From positions 372,001-436,000 of the forward strand of contig NZ_AUNI01000015.1 in assembly GCF_000447795.1 (NCBI RefSeq): a stretch of DNA of 64,000 bases, read 5' to 3'. Every line of letters starts with the position of its first letter. Position 1 is the stretch's first letter. The DNA comes from Bacteriovorax sp. Seq25_V (GTDB lineage Bacteria > Bdellovibrionota > Bacteriovoracia > Bacteriovoracales > Bacteriovoracaceae). Both the position numbers and the translations under genes were made by a program. Below are positions 25,501 through 33,721 of this stretch, piece by piece. Below the pieces are notes generated by a model. The model was given only the letters and a program-made list of their open reading frames with translations, was not told the origin of the DNA and ran no database searches.

Positions 25501-26378
25501 TCTTGTTCTGGGTGCTTCTGTATATTTGCAAACTTAGGAATTAGTGCCACAGCAATAAGAATAATTACTGCACCAATACCTCCTTTAACTCCAATCTTTT
25601 CGTCAAAGAAGAAATAGCCAAAAATGCTTGCAAAGATCGACTCACTCAAAAATACAAGTCCCACAATGTGCGGAGGAGTTTTCTTTTGAGCATAGATTTG
25701 AAGTGAGAATGCTATTAGTGATGAGAATATTGAAAGGATAATGAATCCATAAAGACTCGATGGAAAAATTAGTGCCTTCGCATTTATAAGTGGAGCAAGA
25801 CTCACTGGCCCTTCAAAAACAAGAGCGATTACTACGGAAATAAATCCAATCATCGTACATTGAAGGAAGTTGAAATTTATTGTGTCATATTTTTCAGCGT
25901 AGATATCCGTGAGGATAATATGTCCAGAAAAGAAAATAGCGCAAAGAACGATATAGAAATCTCCCATGTTGAAACCATCTAGTTTTAAGTCACACATGAG
26001 AAAAATTCCAAACATTGCAAGGGCGAGTAGCGCCCAAAATGTTTTACGAAGTTTTTGCTTAAAAATAATCACTGAAATAATTGGCGTGAAGACAGCGTAG
26101 AAGACAGTTAAGAAACCGGCCTTTGCCATTGTCGTCATTGAGATACCAATTGTCTGAGTAATCATTGCTCCAGTGAGAAAAAGGGAGCAAAAGAAAGCTC
26201 CTTTAAATTCTTTGAAGCCTCGACGATAGGCGAGGATAGGAATTGCTATTAGGGCCGCGAATAAATAGCGAAGCCCCTGTGACCAGAGAGGAGAGTAGTC
26301 AATGAAAGTAAATCTCGTCCCCGCGAAACCAAGCCCCCAAATAAGACAAGCAAATGAGAGTAATAGAATCCCTGCCAT
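25497..26378 (-). CDS. EamA/DMT-family transporter
   Basis: 293 residues with about ten transmembrane helices in two repeats of five, the EamA fold. Motifs include CLIWGLGFAGTRF at the start and TPIISVIIFKQKL in the first half, and SESIFASIFGYFFFDEK in the second repeat, typical of drug/metabolite transporters. Substrate unknown. It starts 3 bases after menB and overlaps the FlgC-like gene by 4 bp, so the three genes form one operon. Confidence 0.88.
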   Translation of the reverse strand: MAGILLLSFACLIWGLGFAGTRFTFIDYSPLWSQGLRYLFAALIAIPILAYRRGFKEFKGAFFCSLFLTGAMITQTIGISMTTMAKAGFLTVFYAVFTPIISVIIFKQKLRKTFWALLALAMFGIFLMCDLKLDGFNMGDFYIVLCAIFFSGHIILTDIYAEKYDTINFNFLQCTMIGFISVVIALVFEGPVSLAPLINAKALIFPSSLYGFIILSIFSSLIAFSLQIYAQKKTPPHIVGLVFLSESIFASIFGYFFFDEKIGVKGGIGAVIILIAVALIPKFANIQKHPEQE

Positions 26379-26381
26379 AAC

Positions 26382-27275
26382 TTAGAAGTGCCAAGGAAAG
26401 TTAGAGTAATCCTGATCGCGCTTTTCAAGGAATGCATCGCGACCTTCTTGTGCCTCTGCAGTACCATAAGCAAGTCTTGTTGCTTCACCTGCAAATAATT
26501 GCTGACCAACAAGCCCATCATCAAGAAGGTTAAATCCAAACTTAAGCATTCTCATGGCCGTTGGTGATTTTGAATTCATTTCTTTTGCCCACTCTAGGGA
26601 AACTTTTTCAAGGTCTTTATGAGGAACAACTTTATTGATCATTCCCATTTCAAATGCTTCTTGTGCTGTATAGTTAAAACCACAGAAGAAAATTTCTCTT
26701 GCGCGCTTTTGTCCACATTGACGTGCAAGGTATGCTGAACCATAGCCAGAATCAAATGAAGCTACATCTGGATCTGTTTGTTTAAAGATTGCGTGTTCTT
26801 CAGAAGCGATTGTTAAGTCACATACAACATGAAGAGAGTGACCACCACCAACTGCCCAACCTGGAACAACGGCAACAACAACTTTTGGCATAAAACGAAT
26901 GAGTCTTTGAACTTCTAAGATGTGAAGGCGACCAAGTTTTGCTGGGTCAGGTGTACCTTCACCATCGACATACTTATATCCGTCTTTTCCTCTAATTCTT
27001 TGATCTCCACCTGAACAGAATGCCCATCCACCATCTTTTGGAGAAGGACCGTTACCAGTGATTAGAACAACACCAACTGATGACCACATACGAGCGTGAT
27101 CAAGGGCGCGATAAAGTTCGTCAACTGTTTGTGGTCTAAACGCATTTCTAACTTCTGGTCTATTGAATGCAATTCTTACTGTCCCTTGGTCTTTGGCCTT
27201 GTGGTAAGTAATATCCTCAAAGTTAAACCCTTCAACTTCATCCCATAAACTAGCGTCAAAAATATCTGAAACCAT
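26382..27275 (-). CDS. menB: 1,4-dihydroxy-2-naphthoyl-CoA synthase MenB
   Basis: Crotonase-fold enzyme that closes the second ring in menaquinone synthesis. Conserved features: RPEVRNAFRP, FCSGGDQRIRG, GWAVGGGHSLHVVCDL, FKQTDPDVASFDSGYGSAYL and a C-terminal FPWHF. The start is ATG 27275 because AGGAG lies directly upstream; an in-frame start 45 bases earlier has no such site. No other men genes are in the window. First gene of the eamA/FlgC-like operon. Confidence 0.93.
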   Translation of the reverse strand: MVSDIFDASLWDEVEGFNFEDITYHKAKDQGTVRIAFNRPEVRNAFRPQTVDELYRALDHARMWSSVGVVLITGNGPSPKDGGWAFCSGGDQRIRGKDGYKYVDGEGTPDPAKLGRLHILEVQRLIRFMPKVVVAVVPGWAVGGGHSLHVVCDLTIASEEHAIFKQTDPDVASFDSGYGSAYLARQCGQKRAREIFFCGFNYTAQEAFEMGMINKVVPHKDLEKVSLEWAKEMNSKSPTAMRMLKFGFNLLDDGLVGQQLFAGEATRLAYGTAEAQEGRDAFLEKRDQDYSNFPWHF

Positions 27276-27318
27276 ATCTCTCTCCTTCGAACTTTTTTTT
27301 TCGGATATTAGTCTTTTC

Positions 27319-27330
27319 ACGGTGCACCGT
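27319..27330. promoter_or_regulatory. 12-bp perfect palindrome ACGGTGCACCGT
   Basis: A GC-rich perfect palindrome between divergent menB and ybaK-type genes. It stands out in AT-rich DNA and could be an operator for either side. Confidence 0.45.
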
Positions 27331-27399
27331 CAATTCTAAGTGGTGCGAGCGCGGTGTGTTATTTGGACCTTTAACAAGCATTCTGCTAATATTTCCGCC

Positions 27400-27867
27400 A
27401 TGGATGTAAATAAGAAAATATTCAGCTTGTTTGGGGAGAATAAGATCAGCTACGATCTCTTCGTCCACGAGAGCGCGTCTACTTGCGAGAGTGCCTCAGC
27501 CAAGCGAGGCCTAGATCTCAGTGTTGGTGCGAAGTCTATTCTATTCAAAGGGAAAAGTGGATTTTGTGTATTCTCCATTCGTGCTCATCTTGAAGTCTCA
27601 TCTCAGAAGGTGAGGAAAGTTCTGGGCTCAAATAAACTTCGTTTTGCCACACACGATGAACTAAAGGAAATCTGTCATGTGGTGAAAGGGGCACTTCCTC
27701 CACTGGCGGGCCCGCTTTTTGGACTTCCTCACTATGCGGATAAGTCTTTGACCACTGGAGACAAAATCGTTTTTAATGCTGGAATCTTGACTGAGTCCGT
27801 AGTAATTTCAACGCAAGACTTTTTGCGTTTAGCAAATCCTATTATTTGTGAGTTTAGTGATGACTAA
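27400..27867 (+). CDS. YbaK/ProX-type aminoacyl-tRNA deacylase
   Basis: 155 residues of the YbaK/EbsC editing-domain family, which removes wrongly attached amino acids from tRNA (for example Cys from tRNA-Pro). Features: Lys in GAKSILFKGK, KVRKVLGSNKLRFAT, and the late GALPPLAGPLFG loop. ATG 27400 is preferred; longer in-frame starts reach into the menB promoter. Overlaps the next gene by 8 bp. Confidence 0.83.
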   Translation: MDVNKKIFSLFGENKISYDLFVHESASTCESASAKRGLDLSVGAKSILFKGKSGFCVFSIRAHLEVSSQKVRKVLGSNKLRFATHDELKEICHVVKGALPPLAGPLFGLPHYADKSLTTGDKIVFNAGILTESVVISTQDFLRLANPIICEFSDD

Positions 27868-28891
27868 TATCCTTTCAGTAAAAAATATTTGCCATAATTT
27901 TGATCACAAATCTTTGGCCCAATTAATCGATATCTCTTTTGATCTTAAAAAGGCTGAAGTCCTATCAATAATTGGTCCTTCGGGAACTGGAAAAACAACA
28001 CTTTTAAATATTATCCGTGAAGTTTTAAATCCTGATAAAGGAGAGGTTGTCTTTGCTGGAAAGAGTAATGAGATTTCTTACGTTCCACAAATTTCTAGTC
28101 TTGATGAATCTAAAACAGTTATCGAAAATATTATGGCCGGAGCCAAGGGGATTCTTGATGATGACGTGGCCCGCGATAGAGCGCGCGACATGATTGAGAT
28201 TTTTGCACTTGAATACAAAGATGCAAAACTACCAAGTGATTTGTCGGCCGGCCAAAGACAGCGTGTCGAATTTGCGAAGGCCATGGTGAGATCACCAAAA
28301 CTAATTCTTCTTGATGAGCCATTTAGTAATCTCGATGAATTTTTAAAAGATGATGTCATTTCAGAAGTCTTCCCAATTTTTAAAGAGAATGGAATCGCTG
28401 TTATTTTTGTTTCACATAATATTGAAGAGGCTTTCTCTGTGAGTGATAAGACTATGGTCTTGGCCCATGGAAAAGTGCAACAACTTGATAACCCATTTAA
28501 TATTTATGAAAGGCCTTCCAATGTATTTGTAGCCCGCTTTACGGGAAAAATAAATCTTCTGGCTTCAAATGTGATTGAAGTAAGTGGAGATAAAGTAAAA
28601 CTTAAAAATATTTTTGGAGAATTTCACGCGGCCACGACTTTGTGGTTAGAAGGCAAGAAGTTTGTCTACCTTGCGATTCGTCCAGAGGAAGTCGCGCTAT
28701 CAAATGATGAGCATTCAATTGCAGGAAAAATTAAGAGAATCGAATATCGTGGTAGCACTCAGCTTCTCTACGTCCAGGCATTAGATAAGAATAAGTTTCT
28801 CATCACAAGACCAGGACGTGAAAAATTTCAAATTGATCAACGAGTAAGATTTGTTATCAATTCTGAAAGTTCATTTTTATTGCCTATCTAA
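27860..28891 (+). CDS. Orphan ABC ATPase of the FbpC/PotA type
   Basis: Walker A GPSGTGKTT, signature LSAGQRQRVEFAKAM, Walker B LILLDEPFSNLD and switch His FVSHN. After the ATPase domain comes a ~100-residue regulatory domain (FVYLAIRPEEVAL) like the TOBE_2 domain of iron, spermidine or molybdate importers. No permease or binding protein is nearby, so its partner must be elsewhere or it has another role. ATG 27860 overlaps the ybaK-type gene; a GTG at 27848 is possible. Confidence 0.87.
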   Translation: MTNILSVKNICHNFDHKSLAQLIDISFDLKKAEVLSIIGPSGTGKTTLLNIIREVLNPDKGEVVFAGKSNEISYVPQISSLDESKTVIENIMAGAKGILDDDVARDRARDMIEIFALEYKDAKLPSDLSAGQRQRVEFAKAMVRSPKLILLDEPFSNLDEFLKDDVISEVFPIFKENGIAVIFVSHNIEEAFSVSDKTMVLAHGKVQQLDNPFNIYERPSNVFVARFTGKINLLASNVIEVSGDKVKLKNIFGEFHAATTLWLEGKKFVYLAIRPEEVALSNDEHSIAGKIKRIEYRGSTQLLYVQALDKNKFLITRPGREKFQIDQRVRFVINSESSFLLPI

Positions 28892-28892
28892 A

Positions 28893-29264
28893 TTAGTGGA
28901 GTCTCGATCCATTAGGGACTTCATGATCCAGATTGAAGAGAACAACATTTTGGGCCTCATCTGAAAAACCAAGTAGTAAAACTTCTGACATGAACTTTCC
29001 AATTTGTCTTTTTGGAAAGTTTACAACTGCCGCAACTTTCTTGCCCATCAGATCTTCTTTAGAATATAGCGATGTAATTTGTGCAGAGGTTTTCTTAATT
29101 CCTAAAGTCTCTCCAAAATCAATTTGAAGCTTGTAGCTTGGCTTTCTTGCCTCTGGAAAATCTTCCACCTCAATAACTTGTCCAATTCTAATATCAACTT
29201 TTAGAAAATCGTTAAATTCAATTTCATCACAGGCCGGTGCCGTGTGCTCAAAATTCATATGCAT
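28893..29264 (-). CDS. csaA: CsaA-like tRNA-binding-domain protein
   Basis: 123 residues, a single OB-fold of the EMAP/tRNA-binding family. The CsaA pattern is clear: FLKVDIRIGQVIEVEDFPEARKPSY in substance, then KTSAQIT, VAAVVNFPKRQIG and SEVLLLGF. CsaA proteins bind tRNA and have export-chaperone activity in Bacillus. AAAGGA lies 7 bases before ATG 29264. Confidence 0.9.
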   Translation of the reverse strand: MHMNFEHTAPACDEIEFNDFLKVDIRIGQVIEVEDFPEARKPSYKLQIDFGETLGIKKTSAQITSLYSKEDLMGKKVAAVVNFPKRQIGKFMSEVLLLGFSDEAQNVVLFNLDHEVPNGSRLH

Positions 29265-29276
29265 ATATAATTCCTT

Positions 29277-30131
29277 TTAAAATGAGTTCCAAATATAATT
29301 ACTAACAATCCCGTGGTACTCGTTTCTTCTTCTCGCTAGAAACATCTCAATTTTCTCATGCTCCATTTCTTCAGTACGTAAAATTTCCAGAACCTGGCGT
29401 TGAACATATTCGTTAACGATATGATCAGGAAGTCGACCCCAGCCAAGACCTTCCATAATCAGCTTCATTTTTGTTCCAAGATCATCAACGTACCACTTCT
29501 TCGACCCCTTAACGACACCAAAAGAACTTTCATCAGGTAAAGTACTTCGAACTACAATTTGAGGGTAATTCGAGAGAACTTCTTTCGTTGGCTTAAGTCC
29601 TTTTTGTACAATAGGATGAGTCGAAGCAATGACGAGAGGCATTTCAACTTCTCCAACTTTTTTATACTCAAGATCAACCTTATTTGTTATTCCTGCAAGA
29701 AGAGAAATATCGACATCTCCAGCGAGTAAAAATTTTTCTCCGCTTAAAACTTCTGTGGTGAACACGACTTCAGTATTTAAAAAGTTTTCTTCAATTTTTC
29801 TAAGTGTACTTGTGAATTCAGAAAGAGGGAAAATCGCTGACATTGATAAACGAATTTTTAGCTCTTGATTACTCGATAAAGTTTTAGCAAAAGTAGTTAA
29901 TTCCTCAAAAGATTTTAAAACCGGAGAGGCTTTCTCAAGAAGTTGTAGACCATAATTCGTCAGTTTTGGTCGATACTCACTTCTATCAATTAAAAGCAGG
30001 CCTAGCTCATCCTCGAGGTTTTGGATAGCGTAGGAGAGGGCTGACTTCGCCTTAAAGAGTTTTTCAGAGGCCTTTGAAAAACTACCCTCCTCTTTAATGA
30101 TTTTAAGTACTTGTAATTGATCCAAGTTCAC
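29277..30131 (-). CDS. LysR-family transcriptional regulator
   Basis: 284 residues. Winged helix: VLKIIKEEGSFSKASEKLF, AKSALSYAIQNLEDELG, then LLLIDRSEYRPKLTNYG. Effector domain follows. The GTG start at 30131 is set by GGTGG 7 bases upstream and by the family's usual N-terminus; the longer ATG-started frame would run through the promoter region. Divergent from the yceI-type gene, its likely target. Confidence 0.88.
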   Translation of the reverse strand: MNLDQLQVLKIIKEEGSFSKASEKLFKAKSALSYAIQNLEDELGLLLIDRSEYRPKLTNYGLQLLEKASPVLKSFEELTTFAKTLSSNQELKIRLSMSAIFPLSEFTSTLRKIEENFLNTEVVFTTEVLSGEKFLLAGDVDISLLAGITNKVDLEYKKVGEVEMPLVIASTHPIVQKGLKPTKEVLSNYPQIVVRSTLPDESSFGVVKGSKKWYVDDLGTKMKLIMEGLGWGRLPDHIVNEYVQRQVLEILRTEEMEHEKIEMFLARRRNEYHGIVSNYIWNSF

Positions 30132-30153
30132 AATTAAGCCACCTTGTTCGATA

Positions 30154-30195
30154 ATTAGAACGTCTTGAGTGAAATTATAGTGTTTTATTAGAACG
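30154..30195. promoter_or_regulatory. Direct repeats between lysR-type and yceI-type genes
   Basis: ATTAGAACG occurs at 30154-30162 and 30187-30195, 33 bp apart, about three helical turns. A TATAAT (30233-30238) lies upstream of the yceI-type gene. Possible LysR sites. Confidence 0.4.
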
Positions 30196-30253
30196 AGATC
30201 AAGGTTAATATCGATACAACAAACAGATTGAATATAATTTCTCAGGAGGAAAT

Positions 30254-30829
30254 ATGAAGCATTTAATTTTATCAGCAGTACTTTTTGGTTTATCAAACAT
30301 GGCTTTTGCGGACAAATCTTTCAGTGTCGATACTTCAGCAAGTAAGCTTGAGTGGACAGGAAAGAAAGTTACTGGACAACACGTAGGAACAATTGACTTT
30401 AAGTCTGGAACTGTTGTGTTAGACGATAATGGTGTTTTAAAAGCTGCAAACTTTGTTGCTGATATGACAACTATTAGTGCAACAGATCTTGAAGGTGAGT
30501 GGAAAGGTAAACTTGATGGTCACTTAAAAAATGATGACTTTTTTGCAACAGATAAGAACCCTGAAGCAAAAATGAGTCTTAAAAAAATCATTTCTAAAAA
30601 AGGTGATAAGTACGAAGTTGAAGCTGATCTAACTGTTAAAGGAATTACTAGCCCAGTTAAATTTAACGTGGATCTTTCAAATAAAGCGAAGCCAGTACTT
30701 GCAGGGAACCTAACTTTTGATAGAACTAAATTCAATGTAAAGTATAACTCTGGGTCATTCTTTGAAGGTCTTGGGGATAAGATGATTTACAACGATGTTG
30801 ATTTAAAATTTTCTGTTAAAACAAAATAA
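30254..30829 (+). CDS. YceI-family periplasmic protein
   Basis: 191 residues with signal peptide ending MAFA/DK. The YceI lipocalin-like barrel is clear: LEWTGKKVTGQHVGTIDFKS, later LKNDDFFATDKNPEAKM and LTVKGITSPVKFNVDL. Family members bind isoprenoid or other lipids in the periplasm. A very strong ribosome site (AGGAGG) suggests high expression. Divergent from a LysR gene. Confidence 0.92.
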   Translation: MKHLILSAVLFGLSNMAFADKSFSVDTSASKLEWTGKKVTGQHVGTIDFKSGTVVLDDNGVLKAANFVADMTTISATDLEGEWKGKLDGHLKNDDFFATDKNPEAKMSLKKIISKKGDKYEVEADLTVKGITSPVKFNVDLSNKAKPVLAGNLTFDRTKFNVKYNSGSFFEGLGDKMIYNDVDLKFSVKTK

Positions 30830-30836
30830 TAGAAAG

Positions 30837-30859
30837 GGCCTCGAAAGAGGCCTTTATTA
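30837..30859 (+). terminator. Terminator after the yceI-type gene
   Basis: GGCCTC (30837-30842), GAAA tetraloop, GAGGCC (30847-30852), then TTTATTATTT. Confidence 0.85.
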
Positions 30860-30875
30860 TTTAAGGGATAGAGTT

Positions 30876-31553
30876 ATGAAAATTAGAAGATCAAATGAAA
30901 GAGGAACATTCAATATTGATTGGCTACAAGCAAAGTACACCTTTTCTTTTGCTAATTACTACGATCCTCGTCATATGGGTTTTAGAAGTTTAAGAGTTAT
31001 CAATAATGATATCATTGCTCCTGAAGGAGGGTTTCCTACACACTCACATCGTGACATGGAAATCATCACTTTTATTATTCGTGGTGAGCTTGCTCACAAA
31101 GATTCGATGGGAAATGCCGCGACAATCACTCCTGGAATGATTCAGATTATGTCGGCAGGATCTGGTGTTTCACATTCTGAATTTAATCCCAGCAGTGAGA
31201 ATGATACTGAGCTTTTTCAAATCTGGGTTGAATCAAAAGAGAGAGGAACTGAACCAAGCTATAGTGAATTTCGTTTTGAAGATCGCCTCGAAGAAAATAA
31301 GCTTAACTTAATCGTGTCTAATAATAAGCATGATGAAGTAGGGTATGTGAATCAGGATATTAGAATTTATTATTTTGATTTGAAAGATAAGAATTTTAAT
31401 CTTGATGCTGACAAGGCCTATTGGCTGCAAATGATCGAAGGCGAAGCAACTATTGGTGGCGAATCAATTTCTCATCGTGATGGAATTAGCTTAGAGCATG
31501 AGAATGCACAGGTACAAGTTAAGTCTGCAAAGGGATTACTCTTTGAGTTTTAA
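30876..31553 (+). CDS. Pirin-family (YhhW-like) protein
   Basis: 225 residues, bicupin pirin fold. Metal ligands appear as THSHRDMEI (two His) and SGVSHSEFN (His and Glu), as in E. coli YhhW, which has quercetin 2,3-dioxygenase activity in vitro. The physiological substrate is unknown. The next gene starts inside its 3' end. Confidence 0.92.
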   Translation: MKIRRSNERGTFNIDWLQAKYTFSFANYYDPRHMGFRSLRVINNDIIAPEGGFPTHSHRDMEIITFIIRGELAHKDSMGNAATITPGMIQIMSAGSGVSHSEFNPSSENDTELFQIWVESKERGTEPSYSEFRFEDRLEENKLNLIVSNNKHDEVGYVNQDIRIYYFDLKDKNFNLDADKAYWLQMIEGEATIGGESISHRDGISLEHENAQVQVKSAKGLLFEF

Positions 31554-32010
31554 GTTAGAATTAAACTCACCATTTAGTGCAAAAGCTATTGAGGATATTT
31601 ATCGAGATCAAGAGGTTTTAATTAGTGCCATGCCAGATGCTAATTTTCCTTTTGATCACGATCAGTGGAGTTCGTGGTTTTTTGATGAAGAGAAGTCTTT
31701 GAGATACTCGTTCATTTTAAATGAAGGTGAGAGCGCAGTGGCCCATTGTGCGGTTTTAAAATACAAGGAAGCTCCTGGGCTCGCTTATATTTGTTTTGTC
31801 GCAGTAGCTAAGAATCAGCAGGGAAGAGGTCTTTCAAGGGTCTTACTTAACCAGGTTCACAATTATCTTTGGCAGAATTTAAAAATTTCAGAAATCTATT
31901 TACTAGTTGATAGTAAGAACGTAAAAGCAAATAACTTATATAATTCAATGGGTTACAAGTATATCGACGGTTCCTCTCGCAAAAGATTAAAAAGACGTAT
32001 AGTAGACTAA
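31543..32010 (+). CDS. GNAT-family N-acetyltransferase
   Basis: 155 residues. Acetyl-CoA motif AVAKNQQGRGLSRVLLNQV and the later VDSKNVKANNLYNSMGY are typical of GNAT enzymes. A TTG start at 31543 with AAAGGGA upstream gives a natural N-terminus (SFKLELN); an in-frame ATG at 31498 would add 15 residues lying fully inside pirin. It overlaps pirin by 11 bp. Acceptor unknown. Confidence 0.8.
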   Translation: MSFKLELNSPFSAKAIEDIYRDQEVLISAMPDANFPFDHDQWSSWFFDEEKSLRYSFILNEGESAVAHCAVLKYKEAPGLAYICFVAVAKNQQGRGLSRVLLNQVHNYLWQNLKISEIYLLVDSKNVKANNLYNSMGYKYIDGSSRKRLKRRIVD

Positions 32011-32055
32011 AGTTGTCAGAAAAAGCGTCGAAGAGGAAAACGTAAGTTTCAAGTA

Positions 32056-32083
32056 TTGACATCAATCATTTTGAACTTATCTT
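32056..32083 (+). promoter_or_regulatory. Promoter for the 52-residue gene
   Basis: TTGACA (32056-32061), 16 bases, TATCTT (32078-32083). It precedes the AAAGGAG of the small gene. Confidence 0.5.
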
Positions 32084-32109
32084 GTGACTATTAAAAAAAG
32101 GAGTTTGTA

Positions 32110-32268
32110 TTGAAGGCGGTAAAATTATCAAACGTATTCTTTAGCAAAGATAAAGTTCTCTACCCTCTAAAAAAAGATGTTTTAAAATATCAAATTAATT
32201 ATCCAAAACACAAAGTGGATGACAAGCAGATAGAGAAAGAGACGAAAGAATCAAAATCAAAAAAATAA
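32110..32268 (+). CDS. Small basic protein (52 residues), unknown
   Basis: A TTG-started frame with a strong AAAGGAG 6 bases upstream, its own likely promoter and a terminator just after. The product begins MKAVKLSNVFFSKDK and ends in a Lys/Glu-rich tail (KETKESKSKK). No signal peptide or membrane helix. The full set of gene signals supports it although it is short and starts with TTG. Confidence 0.6.
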   Translation: MKAVKLSNVFFSKDKVLYPLKKDVLKYQINYPKHKVDDKQIEKETKESKSKK

Positions 32269-32280
32269 CGATCGTATTAA

Positions 32281-32311
32281 ACTGCCTAACAGCAATTGTT
32301 GGGCAGTGTCT
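32281..32311 (+). terminator. Terminator after the small gene
   Basis: An 11-bp stem with one G-U pair (32281-32291 with 32297-32307), 5-base loop, then TCTTTT. Confidence 0.8.
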
Positions 32312-32409
32312 TTTAAAATAATTTCAAAAGCAAATCTAAAGTAAATAAGCGATAATTTAAAAGTGACTATAAGTAAATTTTTAGTGAACCTATAAATTTT
32401 GGAGATCCC

Positions 32410-32949
32410 GTGAGTTATATCTATCATCTTAAGCCTATTCCTTTTGAGGGAACTACTCTGGTTCCTCTAAACCAGATGGATAGGGACAGTGAGCTGTATA
32501 AGAATCATGCTAAAAAGTATATCGGTCGTGAAAAATTAATGGATGTGATTATTCCAAAATTAAACTGCAAGTGGAATGATGTTGTTCAGTTTTCGTCCAT
32601 TGATCCGCAGGTCATCGTTGATCACTTAAGAGAGATAGAAGAAGACTTTAAACTGATGAGACTGGAGTATTTTAAAATACATATCAGTCAGATTCTTGGA
32701 AAGTATGAATCAGTTGTGTTTGATAGAAATAAGAAACAGCAAAATGGTGACTTCACTGTTCATGAAAGTGATGTTGTCACATTATGCGAATCTTATGAAG
32801 AAATTAAAAATCTCCCAAATGAAACAATAGAGTTTTGGAATAATGTAAAGAAAGAGGGTGGAAAGTATCTGTGGTTTGCCTATATTCCCCATATCCTAGT
32901 GAAGGGAATAATCGATACGAAAGATTTTCAGGTTTGTACTATAAGATAG
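32410..32949 (+). CDS. Cytoplasmic protein, unknown function
   Basis: 179 residues from a GTG start with GGAG 5 bases upstream. No signal peptide. Mixed alpha/beta with many charged residues; the N-terminal HLKPIPFEGTTLVPLNQM looks like a conserved loop, and there is a long amphipathic helix (HLREIEEDFKLMRLEYF). No family recognised. Opens an accessory-looking stretch. Confidence 0.65.
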   Translation: MSYIYHLKPIPFEGTTLVPLNQMDRDSELYKNHAKKYIGREKLMDVIIPKLNCKWNDVVQFSSIDPQVIVDHLREIEEDFKLMRLEYFKIHISQILGKYESVVFDRNKKQQNGDFTVHESDVVTLCESYEEIKNLPNETIEFWNNVKKEGGKYLWFAYIPHILVKGIIDTKDFQVCTIR

Positions 32950-33107
32950 AAAGGGCAATACAGAAGCAGTTATCTTAGTTTATTTAATGGTAAACTTAGA
33001 TTTGGTTCCAGTATTTTACCTCTGCGATTTTTAGTGACCTGGAATTATCTCCAATGATCTAGTATGATTGTATTATTGATAATAATGATGAAACCTAGAG
33101 GGAGAGT

Positions 33108-33569
33108 ATGAGTGTAGAAACTTCATTCGCAAGAATCGAAACTGAAATTTCTGACTATAGAAGTTCTTCTAAAAAGAAAGAACAAGATATGTTTGGAAAG
33201 CTAGTGAAAAACCTATCTGAAGATAGAATGGAAATTGAACTTCTTACTTTTAAAGGGATTATTAACTGTACTTCCAAGATTAGTGGCTCAGATAAATTAG
33301 ATATTATAACTATTTTGAATGATGAAAATGAAACGGTTATGAGTGAAACTAGAGCGTTGAATACAGAATATAAAGAATCTGTGAGTAAAAGGGGGATTCC
33401 TGAAAATGGAGTAATCATAGATGCAGTTCAGGTTGAAATTGATGATAGAACCATGTCCTTAAAAATTGTTAAAGAGGAAAAGAGTGGTAATATTATGGCG
33501 GTCGTAAAAGAGATTCATATCCCAATTTCAGAAGAACAATACTTAGAGCAAAAGAAGAAGTTCTTGTAG
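33108..33569 (+). CDS. Cytoplasmic protein, unknown function
   Basis: 153 residues with a good ribosome site (AGGGAGAG). No signal peptide. Charged, beta-rich middle (MEIELLTFKGIINCTSKIS, DIITILNDENETVM). No family recognised. It is followed after 35 bases by a 22-bp perfect palindrome. Confidence 0.62.
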   Translation: MSVETSFARIETEISDYRSSSKKKEQDMFGKLVKNLSEDRMEIELLTFKGIINCTSKISGSDKLDIITILNDENETVMSETRALNTEYKESVSKRGIPENGVIIDAVQVEIDDRTMSLKIVKEEKSGNIMAVVKEIHIPISEEQYLEQKKKFL

Positions 33570-33604
33570 CATTCTGTGGTTTTTGTGACTTTTATGTAAA
33601 TGAA

Positions 33605-33626
33605 ATTATATACTTAAGTATATAAT
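33605..33626. promoter_or_regulatory. 22-bp perfect palindrome
   Basis: The sequence ATTATATACTT followed by its exact complement AAGTATATAAT. There is no T-run after it, so an operator or cruciform is as likely as a terminator. It lies between two unknown genes, upstream of the TraB/ChaN-like gene. Confidence 0.6.
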
Positions 33627-33721
33627 CAATACCTCCACCATTTCTTTTACACATTACAAAGGACTAGTTAAAATTTCGTGTAGTTTGAGAATAATAAATA
33701 TCTCTAGGAAAGAGTATTAAA

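Noticed and set aside
33605-33626. 22-bp palindrome as a Rho-independent terminator
   Set aside because: It has no GC-rich stem and no following T-run, so it is listed as a regulatory dyad instead.
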